Assembly: GCF_032362555.1 (NCBI RefSeq)
Contig: NC_083510.1
Coordinates: forward strand, 1,577,501-1,641,500
Source of the DNA: Amyelois transitella
Lineage: Eukaryota > Arthropoda > Insecta > Lepidoptera > Pyralidae
Direction: 5' to 3'
Length of the DNA stretch: 64,000 nt
Shown here: in pieces, positions 24,343 to 35,300 of the stretch
Layout: the number at the start of each line of letters is the position of its first letter
How positions within the stretch are numbered: position 1 is the stretch's first letter
Made by a program: the position numbers and the translations under genes
Notes under the pieces: generated by a model
What the model saw: only the letters and a program-made list of their open reading frames with translations
What the model was told of the DNA's origin: nothing
The model's database searches: none

Positions 24343-27080
24343 TATATAAGTACCGGAAACCGCCCATAACGGAAGCACGCATTGAGAAAATTGATCTCGA
24401 AGACTCTTGTACCAATTAATAACAACGATACATTTTGATCACGATGATCTTGGTGCCTTGTGGAGTGGGTATGAAACCGTGATGATGGGTAAGTACGGTT
24501 CTGCAATGATTGCGGAGTTCAGACGACAGTCGATCAAGATCGCAAATCAAAAACTATCAGTGTCTCGTTTCACGTCATATTAAAAAGCGAAACAGCGATA
24601 GTTTTTCGCGCGATAAAAACGGCGTCGCGCATGCTACATTGGTCTCATCTCCAGTAAGGATGGAAACGGGACTAACGCCAGGAGGATCATGATTATCTTG
24701 TTGCCGTGTGGTTCCACGAGTTTTATTATTAGAACACTTCATCTCTTACCTTTGGATGCCGACAGACACGACTAAGGGTATTGCGTTAACCCAATTAATA
24801 TCATAAACAACAGTTAAAACTTGAAAATATTGGAATAGTTGAAAAATTTAAGTGGAATATGGTAATACCATCCCGATAAATGTATATACGAAAAAAGATG
24901 GTTACTTATTTATAAATATAGTAACATGGGTATCTTTATTTTATGTCGGAAGTTTCGAATCATGTCACAGGGGTTGGTGATAAAAGGGTAAAAATGTAGG
25001 GTTGTAAGTAGGTATTTTTTAATGCAACATAATAAAAAAATAAGAAAAATGTTAATTGTGGACAATCCTTATCACTAAGGGGTATGAAAAATAGATGTTG
25101 GCCGATTCTCAGACCTACCTACTCAATATGCTCACAAACATCGTGACACGAGAATTTTATATATAAGATAATAAGTAAGTATAATGCAACGCAAAAGTTT
25201 AAAATCGGATACTTACGAGGTTCCCTACCTATAGTTGCAAATAAAATACCAAAACATGCGGGAGATACCTACTTAGGGGAGTTAACACTAGGAGTTAATT
25301 TTTTTTATAAGATTCGTCACGCTTTCCGACACGCTTGCCCTATGATCATTATTTTACCAAATGGACGAGTTTTTAAGTTGATTATTTAATAATTTAATTG
25401 GCTCATTCATATTTTACTTTCTTTGGACAATTGAAATTTATTAGGGGTCGAATGATACAGAAGTCGATTTTTTCTGTAGAACCTCTAGCAACGGACGCGC
25501 GGAAGAAATATTTAGATACTTATAAGGATTAAGATCAACAATAGATTAATCCATGTTGATGATTACAGATTACATTTCTAAAATCCTCCCCCGGGGAAGA
25601 TTTTTGTTTCAGAAATCTTTTCAATAGATATTGGTAGCCAACTTTGCTTTTAAATTAAACAGATACAAAAAGTGCTCTAAAAGCCACATAAATTAAAAGT
25701 TTAAGTAATGTTCGCCTAGATTATGCCATAAATGTCAATCACAGAGCGGGGAGAACATCACAAGCAAATCCGGCGGTCGCTAGTATGCATTATTCAATTA
25801 GACTGATAACACTTAAGAAGATTACCACTAATAAAATTGCCTTGTTTCCGAGACGCGTGGGCACGGGTCACCCCAAGAACTTGTGATTTGTACTGAAAAA
25901 AATTGAGGTTTTTTGACCTATAATAGGAAGGCCAAACGATAATGCTCACTATGAGGACAATCTGTTTAAAACCGCTTCAGCCTCTTAATCGTGTCGAAAA
26001 CTTTGGTATCGCATTCGATTACATCGCTCATCAAATAAAAAGTAGCTTATTAATTTGGCGATACCTAAGTAATCTTAATTTAAGCCTAATATACCTTTGT
26101 AAAATTTACATTACTACGATCGTTAGGGAAAATAAATTAAAAGGCAGATGGACTATAGGCAGTCAAAGGTCAAAGTTAACATTCAAAGGTTTCACATCAC
26201 ACTGTGTGCAAAATTTGGCCAATTATATCTACTGACTCTGCTGGGTCCATTTCTAATTCGCCAAATTTCTAGGAAGGTAAATCTCGGATAGTTGGACGTG
26301 GCTGACTGTTATCATCTTGCCTTTTTATGAGCCAAATTGGATGACACATACATAACGTGCGTAATTCACAAAGCAAGCTGGCACCTACATACAACCCTTT
26401 TTCTGTCGCGTGTTGGTCTGTATGTCCAATGTTATTTCTTTAGTAATAATTAAGTACCTACCTAGTGGTCTTAGTACAAAATTTTTCTTTAGTCTAAGTT
26501 CTTCCTGTATTTTTTTATAAATAAATAATTATTGTATTACACAACGAGAGAAACAAGAATTAGCCATCATATTGAGCAAGAATAATGTAGCGGAATATTG
26601 TGGAAGAACGCAAAATTTCCAGGAAATTCAATGAATGAATTCACGTTACATGATGAATCACGGCGAGTAGGTATTGCCATTTGCATATATTTCTTCTAAG
26701 AATACTTATTTTTGCTGTAACAATAATGTATAAATAAATAAAAATAACAAGATTAGATAACTCTCAAAATGGTTTTTAAATCACCAAACTTTATTTTAGT
26801 TTTTTTTAAACAAAACCGTTTATTGAATTAGGATTCTTAGTCGTAAATTAATTTTGTTAATTGATAAAATGCATTAAAATTATAAAAGCACGGCCCCCTA
26901 ACATAATTACTAGTTTCCCTATTTACAACCCCTAGCAGCAATTTGTCTATTAATTAAAGGCGAAATTCGTGTCACTCGCGAGGGCACGGATGGGTCCACC
27001 GGACGGTTAAGTGTTGAAGTTTATTAAACTGTTAATTAAGATCGTGTTGGGCTGGCGGCATCGGGGTTCGGGTTAGTGTG
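24343..27080. other. Intergenic, upstream of Beat-like gene
   Basis: No repeat or gene recognised except 'cgcgcgataaaaacggcgtc' at 24607, which recurs at 38217. The promoter of the Beat-like gene should lie near 26900-27080, but no TATA box is evident. Confidence 0.45.
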
Positions 27081-27116
27081 ATGCGCGCGCGCGTCTTGGC
27101 ACCATGCTCCTGGTGA
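27081..27116 (+). promoter_or_regulatory. Short upstream ORF overlapping the Beat-like start codon
   Basis: An ATG 23 nt upstream opens an 11-codon frame (MRARVLAPCSW) that stops at 27116, inside the main coding sequence and out of frame with it. If transcription begins upstream of 27081, this uORF would reduce initiation at 27104. The transcription start is not known. Confidence 0.35.
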
Positions 27117-27868
27117 CACTGCTCTTTGTCGTGCTGGCAGAAACGCGCGCGCGGAACTTCAACATCACAGACCTCATCGTACCTGAAGTAGTGCCTCCCG
27201 GACAAGCCGAAGTGGAAATTGAATGCCGATACGACGCGAACTTCACTCTAGTCAACTGGTTCAAAGGTCTCAACGAGTTCTTCAGATACAAACCTGGCGC
27301 TGCCCCCAGTACCCGGTCTTTCCCTATTGTCGGAGTCGGAAGAGTAGAACTTATACATTGTGGACCTACAGCTTGTAGGTTACGGCTCGGAGCTCTAACA
27401 GAACACGCGACAGGGTTCTACAAATGTGATATTGAACGTGATATTCCACCGTATATGTACAACACGAGGTCGGCCTACATGCAAGTGCATGGTCATCAAC
27501 AGAGGCAGCCGATATTGGAGGGTTTAGCTGAAGAGTTTGCTGAAAATCAAGAGATGCATGCGTATTGCCGCGGTGCGCCTGATGCGGAGATTCGCTGGTA
27601 TATAAATGGTCGAGAAGACGAAACTATGCGAGGGTCGCCTTCTTTGAAGAGGAATGCTTCAAGACTAATCTTTTCCGGAGTACCTCCTGTTGTGACGGTA
27701 CAGTGTGCGGAACTGAGGTATGGGAAGTTGACCGGCTCTAAGGAGATGAAGGCCAAGTGGAAGGACCATGGCACAAAAGACGAACGGCCACAGGAACAAA
27801 GGAATGAAGCCGGAACTTTCGAAACTTGCGCTACATTTGTGTTTCTTAGTGTTATTTTAATAATATAG
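27104..27868 (+). CDS. Beaten-path-like Ig-domain secreted/GPI-type protein, intronless
   Basis: A single uninterrupted 254-aa reading frame. Residues 1-17 form a signal peptide (MLLVTLLFVVLAETRA). A first Ig-like domain follows, with C41 and C108 as the likely core disulfide, W52 after the B strand, and an extra pair C86/C91. A second Ig-like segment has C155, the W165 of 'IRWYING', and C201. A 12-residue hydrophobic tail (ATFVFLSVILII) ends the protein with no cytoplasmic residues, as expected of a GPI-attachment signal. The 'NWFKGLNEFFRY' and 'TGFYKCDIERDIPPY' stretches match the layout of the arthropod Beat family, extracellular partners of Side proteins in axon guidance; family membership is recognised, not searched. 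N-glycosylation sequons lie at N20, N46 and N184. The start context 'caccATG' is good. No splice sites interrupt the frame, which is unusual for Beat genes. Ifrd1 lies 1.5 kb downstream on the same strand and looks unrelated. Confidence 0.85.
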   Translation: MLLVTLLFVVLAETRARNFNITDLIVPEVVPPGQAEVEIECRYDANFTLVNWFKGLNEFFRYKPGAAPSTRSFPIVGVGRVELIHCGPTACRLRLGALTEHATGFYKCDIERDIPPYMYNTRSAYMQVHGHQQRQPILEGLAEEFAENQEMHAYCRGAPDAEIRWYINGREDETMRGSPSLKRNASRLIFSGVPPVVTVQCAELRYGKLTGSKEMKAKWKDHGTKDERPQEQRNEAGTFETCATFVFLSVILII

Positions 27869-29322
27869 AGAAAACTCCTGTGCAATTTAACAATGCCAAA
27901 TATGTTCCTTTTCATTTATTAAGATAAATAGTAATTTAAAAGTGTATTTAATTTAATTGCTCGAGATAATAGGTGCATAGTAACAGGTTATGATATAGAA
28001 AGATATCTACCGATAATACAGAATTTAATAATATTTTAGACTTTTTCTCCCCTGTAATCCTGAACGGTTTCGAACTAGGTACGTTTCAGAGGCAAACATT
28101 ATGTAGATCGATAGATAAAACACTTTATTGCAACATAAGAGTCAAACATACGAAACAGATAGAGATGGTACAAAGGCATAAAAAGAACATGAAAGAAATG
28201 CTACGTTCTTTAACTTCGACGACATTATTGAACATATAATACCTATATATTAGGTAGTACCTAAGCCCCGCTGTCGCAATGTGGGAAGGACGAGAGATAA
28301 ATGACACTTCTTGGTTCTTATCGAAGATATAGACCTTTCTACCAAAAAAACACTTAATTAGCCTGCTATTTGAATTCCTATGTACGTCCTACAGCTGCAT
28401 AGCCGCGAGACTCCGCAATGCATACTTTGAACATTTGTTGATATAAATTCGGATAATTAACAACTACAACCCAAAATTTTATCTAAATCGATATACGAAT
28501 ATGAATATATCTGTATGTAGGTACATACAGATACTCTTTGAGTATTCGTAAAACTACGAAAAATAAGAAGGTATGGTATGTCTTATTAAAAAATTAACTA
28601 ACTTGAAATATTTAAACAGAAAAAAAACCAGAAACAACTTCTCTTTTAACAGAAAGTGAATGGAAAAAGAAAATAGTGGTTCTAATACCTACTTACTAAG
28701 TTGGCTTGCTCATAAAAAGATATAACGAGAAAAGGTTGTTGTTGTTGTAACTTTATTCTTTATTGCATAAAAAATATAGAACACATTATGTAACCTACAA
28801 AAATAAAATTGTAACGGCGAACTTATCTCATGAAGAGATCTCTTCCAGTCAAACGGCATACAGATAGTCATTCGAGTTCGTTTCTCTTCCTGTTTTGCTC
28901 TTTTTACTAATAAGTTTGTCTTCCGGGTTATTAAAACCGAAATTCCGAAAATTTTCCAAAGCATAAAATCACCTAACCTATTCTTCTTTATGGTATGGTA
29001 GTTTTTATTATATATGATGGCAACGTCGTAATTCAATATGGCGTTTAAATTTCCCCTCTCCACCCGCTGAGCTATCAAAAAAAAGTGACAGCGCATAGCG
29101 CAAAGCGGAGTTGAGTGTGCATGTTACACGGTTAAACATGTTAAAAAGTTTTTCTGAAATTTTAGTTTTATGTTACATTCAGTGCCCAAATCATTCTATA
29201 AGAACTGATATATTGAACTTATCCCCGTCTTGATCAAGTGACACACGTAGTAAAATATTTAGTGAATATATAATACATCTTTTTTGAGTTTCCTTCTGCA
29301 AATCTCATTCAGAAGAATCACC
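27869..29322. other. Intergenic between Beat-like gene and Ifrd1
   Basis: AT-rich, with no recognised gene or repeat. It should hold the Beat-like 3' UTR and the Ifrd1 promoter. Confidence 0.45.
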
Positions 29323-29353
29323 ATGCCGAAAGGAAAGAAAAAGGGAAAATACG
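29323..29353 (+). CDS. Ifrd1: Ifrd1 exon 1 (start codon)
   Basis: Encodes MPKGKKKGKY plus the first base of a Gly/Glu codon, with donor ACG|GTGAGT. The ATG has the context 'caccATG'. The short lysine-rich start is typical of IFRD1. It joins in phase to 32010. Confidence 0.85.
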
Positions 29354-32300
29354 GTGAGTACATAATGTTGTATGAAATAATGATAAAAAGGAAAATTTAT
29401 AGGTTGCGCGAGTCGCGTTCACCTGAGCTCATGTCAGAAATGAGATCACGCGGCGACCTTGTGGCCTCGCTGACTTTCCGCGGTAATAATGACATGTCCA
29501 CGTATCTAAGTTCATTATTCTCTCTGTTTAGACAAGATTTCTGGCAGATTCCTTGGCATTGATAAAACAAAACTAGATGAAAAAAATTGCGCTCTACATC
29601 CGCGTCATTTCTGGAAAAGACTGCGCACTTTCGCTATTTCATAACATAGTAAAAGCGCGCAAGAACATTCCCACAAGTTATTTAGCTTTGTTTCAATAAC
29701 ACTGCATTTGTAATACTGCAATTAAACGCATCTTGGAAAACTGATGCTGCATTGTATGAATGAGAAGATAGTGAACATATGTTAGGTAAAAACAAACATT
29801 GTTTGGCCTTCACGTTTCGTTTCTATTATGTAATGTTTTAGATTCTTTGCTTTAGAACATTTTTGGCCTGATAAAAAAGATAAGGAAGTAATATTTGGCA
29901 AAGTAGCTAATTAATGATCTAATATACAACTGTTAGTTTTACCACTGGATGTTCACATTGTAACCATAATGTTCATGATTTATGAAAATGTAGGTGCTAT
30001 CACAAATACCAAAATCTTAACACATTTGTTGTATAATCTTTAAATTCAAGAATATGACTTGCAATACTGAGCCTCTTTACAAACTGATATTGCAGTTGAA
30101 ATATATTGTTTTCTAATATTATATTGAGTAGAAGGATTAAATCAGGTTTATTCTGGCTAAAAGTCACGTCATGAGTATCTGAAACGATGACCTTGCATGA
30201 GAAGAATTATGAATGTGGATGAAAAAAGGTATGCAGGGATCATGGCAAGTAGAAAGCTGTAGTCTTTGCCTCCAGGAAAGGTGTGATTTTATGTATGTGT
30301 TAAGATGGATTAATATTTAATGTTCATTTGTGTTACTAATAAGGTAGGTATAATGATATTCTTCTTCTGCATCTTACACTTATGACTAAAGTTTGTGGCC
30401 ACTTTAAACTGCTCTTATAGCAAAAGTGGAGCATCTTGTTCATGTTTTACACCATTTTCCATATTTATGAATGAATGAATTTTATTTATATAAGTAATAA
30501 GTAACAAGGACTCATTTGTATTAGTAATGCTTACAAACTATGTTAGTACCTAGGGACAGCATGATTTCTAAAGTGGCCATTCTTGCACCACTCCCCCCGA
30601 AATGGCGCAAGAATGATTGACATATAGGCAGTCTAGCCTGCCTGCAATCATATTCAGGATGCCGTTATTGCTGGCCCGCACCCTGCGCACCAGGGATGCG
30701 CACCGCTTGCGCATTGTTGCGAAGAAACAGTCTACACCTGCTACGGCGAACATCTCCGATGCACTACAGAATTCATTTTCATTAAAAAAAAAAAAAAAAA
30801 AATATTTTCATTTTCATTTTCATTTTCATTAAAACTACAGAAGCGGGGCAGTCGAAGTAGCATCCTGAATGCGTTATTATACTGTATACGGAGAGCGCTG
30901 TAAGCTTTTTGAGTATATCGAGCCCACAGGCTGCACGTGTAGAAAGATGTGCAGAAGGCTCTAAACAGACAGATTTATGTGTACTTTGTGTGTACTTTGG
31001 AATTAAAGTTATCAGGCCTGCAAAACTATGTGCTTACAATGGCTTTTGTCCATTTTTTACATTTTTGAATGCCATTGCTTAACTTGACTGTATCACAATA
31101 TTTACACATTTCATAACTTGTGTAATAATTATGATAGTTATAGCTATATATAAATTTAATGCTGCTTATGCTATGATATGCATTATATTGCTTACAAGTA
31201 TGTATGCAATAAAATAGTATGTTGTAACTTAAAAGTAAAATAAATTTTTATTCAACCTTAATGTTGATAAGAGATTATCAGCTTTAGTGTGTGAAAGTTT
31301 ACAAACACCTTATATATTAAGCAGACCTTAAGCTATGCAACAAACAAAAGCATGCTTTAATGGGGAGAAAAATTGAAGTTCAAGTTCATGAATTGAAGAA
31401 TTTGAATCATTAAGCTATACAAAATGTGGCCTTCAGTCTTTTTGAGACTGTTGGCTATGTCTACCTTATAAGGGATAGAGAGGTGATATATTTTATGTGT
31501 TTCAAGATATTTGAGAATTATAAAAAGTTAAATTCATCTTTCTATATGGTATCAGTATAAATCTCAATAGTACATAATGTCAAAAACTATTCTATTAAGA
31601 CTACCAACTGTTACCAAAAAACTAGTCAAAAAGTATTATTAATATAAATTTTTGAGCAGTTTGTTTCCCAAACTAAACTAAAATTTTCTCATCTATACTA
31701 ATGTTATAAAGCTGAAGAGTTTGTTTGTTTGAACGCGCTAATCTCAGGAACTTCTTGATCAAATTGAAAAATTATTTTGGCATTGAATAAACCATTTATC
31801 AAGGAAGGCTTTAGGCTATATAACATCACACTGCAACTATAAGGAGTAAAGAAATAATTGAAACTATTAAAAAAAGACGGGAAAAATTATCCATCCTTGA
31901 GGACTTCAATCATGCCCAAAATAACTATTCCACGCAAACGAAGTCGCGGGCACAGCTAGTACACATATATAACAAAAATATAAATTTAGATGATATGCTA
32001 TTTCCACAGAACACAGAAGAACGGAGCAGCCATACTCTTCAGACGAAGATGCGGGCATAGACATGACCATAGACAACTGTTCAGAAATATCTGGACAGTC
32101 TGACCTGAAGAGCAATCATGACGATGCAGGTGAGCTAATATTTTTTTATGAACATGTAGAAGTTTATTATATGTGCAATATGCCCATTTTCCATTCTGAT
32201 TAATAGCGTTTCTGTTCCCTGAAACAAACTTGGAGATTTTCAAGGCAAGAGTGTTGCAACAAGGCACCAGTTTTGACCTCTTCTTGCTAACCAGATAAAC

Positions 32301-35300
32301 TGAGGTCTTAATACAACCTTTAAAATTAAAAAATGATAATACAATATCTTACATTTCATAATTTTAATGACCTTTACATCGAAATCTTGCTAAATGACGT
32401 CCACATAGGTAACTTAGACCATATTGCGATAAACTGCTCTGTGACGTCGTAATAACGAATGTTACGTGTATCGCAATCTTAATAATAGATAAGGAACACG
32501 TGCGTATTTACATACACCTGTGAAGTGTGAAAAAAAGTTAATTGAAAAGATTCCAATGTTTCATTCCTATAAGAAATTCGGGAAAGACCCTCTCTTGAGT
32601 TCATTCCGAGGCAAATGCCTAGTTTTTCCCACAGAGGACCCAAAGAGATGGCTCAAACAATTTACTTATATTTTTATTTTAACAAATTTCTATGAAATGG
32701 AGGAATCCAATTTGTATATATAACCTTTGTATGTATATTAGAATATATTCTTTATGGAAAGATGATACAGCAAAAATGAAATCACTTCATCGTTATCTTG
32801 ATCCAACGTATGTTTGTAATCGTCACACCTATAGGTAATTTATGCAATTTTTTTCCTCCGACATTAATTGTTGATTTTGATTAAAATGTCGTTATACCGA
32901 AGGTCGCCGATTTAATCAGTTACATTCGGATAAATACAACAATAATTCGCAAACTGGCATACTTCAGTATTCAACCTTGGACGTTTTATAGCCGATCATA
33001 TAATATACAAGCAACTAAACTAGTTACTGTTGCCTTGCCAAATGACATTCGATACTTGCAGTTCTAACAAGTTAATGTAAGCTTTGTATGTTCTCACTCA
33101 CTCTCAATTAACTCACTGTTCACAAGGACAGCACTTTGCTGTCAATCACACAACATCAAGCTGTCGACGCAGCAAGCTGTAGCTGTCGACACAGGTTTTT
33201 TTTTCGTTGCAGCGGCAGCATTAACCTCTTAATACCATTGATGTCCCAAATGATTTTAATCTTATTTATTCATTGACTTGCTACAATTAGTTTCTTTATC
33301 ATAATGGCTAGAATGTGGTCCAAGTCCTTCATCACAGTCTTATCAATGTTTCGAGGAATTTAGTGCAATAAATTTATTCCATACTGTTAAACTGCCCAAT
33401 TCTTTTGTATGCAAATTAAATGAATGGAAAAACTAATCAAATATTCTTTATGAAGCACAAACGTGACTTCATACAGCCAGTTAAGGCTGCTGAGATATTT
33501 TTGTTTTTTGCTGTCTCTGCTTGTTTCTTTGTTATTCAATTATGTAGACGGCATCTAAATATTACAAGTTCAAGGTCATATCACTGTACACGTGAATAAA
33601 ACATTGTTTTGTCTATTCATTCTTTGCACTACAAAATAGTTTTTAACCGCTTTCAAGGAAAAAGGCTGGTTCGCAGTTTGACCTGTTTGTTTGTATGTAA
33701 GTTTGTCGTTTGTTGTTTCGCTGAAGCAATTTCGATGCGGTTTTCAGGCAAATGTTTGTTACATTTAGGAGAAGGTGTTAAAAATAATCAACCGACTCAA
33801 AAAAACAGGATATCGATTTGAGGCGGTTTCTATTATTTTTATATCGCTCTTTATTGGCTCTTATGGTGGTCAGATTTGTATGCTTTTATCTTTTATCGCT
33901 GTGTTTTAAGACTGGTTTCCCCCTTCTCATCCTTGCATGCATCACTATCACAATAATAACTTAACAAATATTTTTACTCCCCAGAAAACGAAATCCAAGA
34001 GAAGCTTGAAGAGAAAGTATTGGAGATTATAGACGCTCTGAACGCCCGTGCTAACGCCGCCCGCGCCGCTGCGTTCGTAGCGCTGCGAAGCGCTTTACAG
34101 CGGCGCTATCTAGCGGGACTGCTGAGCAACCATAGGGCTACGCTGGCAGACCATCTCAGCAGGGCTTTGAGGCGAGGAAAGGACGGTGAGAAGCGAGCCG
34201 CTGCGGGGATTGCACCTTTACTCGCTTTACAGGTAATTTTTTTTAAATGATTCCACCTAATGTGCTCTAGTGTCTTTAAGGGCTACTGAGTAACAACAAA
34301 GCCTTTAGCAGAGCTCTGAGTAGAGGAAAGGATGGTGAAAAGAGGGCCGCTGCAAGAGTTGCAGCTTCGCTCGCTTTATAGGTTAACCATAGAGCATCTC
34401 TTGCAGACCCTTTGAGTAGCACCTAAATTGGCTTTACAGGTTAATCTAACTCCAGGTGCCGTTTTCCGACATTATCTGTCCACTCAAGCCGTTCTTTACA
34501 GTTTTGGTTTCATTGGTTTGCATATCCTGGGCAACATCAATCTAAGATTATTTTTTAATAAAAATTTACTCAATCACTCTACCTTGCCGTACCAAACTAG
34601 TAACGCCGGAAGCCATGCACAGTGCAGTTTAAAACCTCAATAGATCTCAATTTTATGAAATCAAACTATATTTCCTGAATTATTTTCTCTGAAAGTATAC
34701 TTTGTTTGTTTGCCATGTATCCTTGATAGAATTGTATTATCATAACTTACAGATTGGCGAGGAAGGGGCAGAGGATTACATGCATGAGGTGCGTCCCGCT
34801 TTAGCCGCGGCCGCCGTAGACAAGACCGCCTCGCTGGAGACACGCACAGAGGTAACCATGTCTCTTTTACTCTCACATTACAGTGCATTCGTGAAGAGGA
34901 AGATAGATATATATCTTGTTTTCATACTCTTTTACACTAAAGAAATACAAAATTATAGAAAAAATTAAGGATTGCATAAGTTTAAGAGTTATCGCTTAAG
35001 CATTTCATAAATATATTAAGCCAACTCGCCAAATCTAAAAAACTTCAATCTCATTCATAGTTGCATTTGCCCGTCCCATTATGAAAGTGATTATTCACTT
35101 TGAGAACACAGAAAAACATAACACTTACGTCTTTTTCTGTCGACTCGTACACATTTTTCAATCCGTGAAAACTCATAGGATATTACATACTATTCCAGTG
35201 CTGCTGTGCCGTGTGGTTCCCGGCACCAATACAAAAAAGAATAGGACCACTCCATCTCTTTCCCATGGATGTCGTAAATGGCGACTAAGGGATTGGCTAA

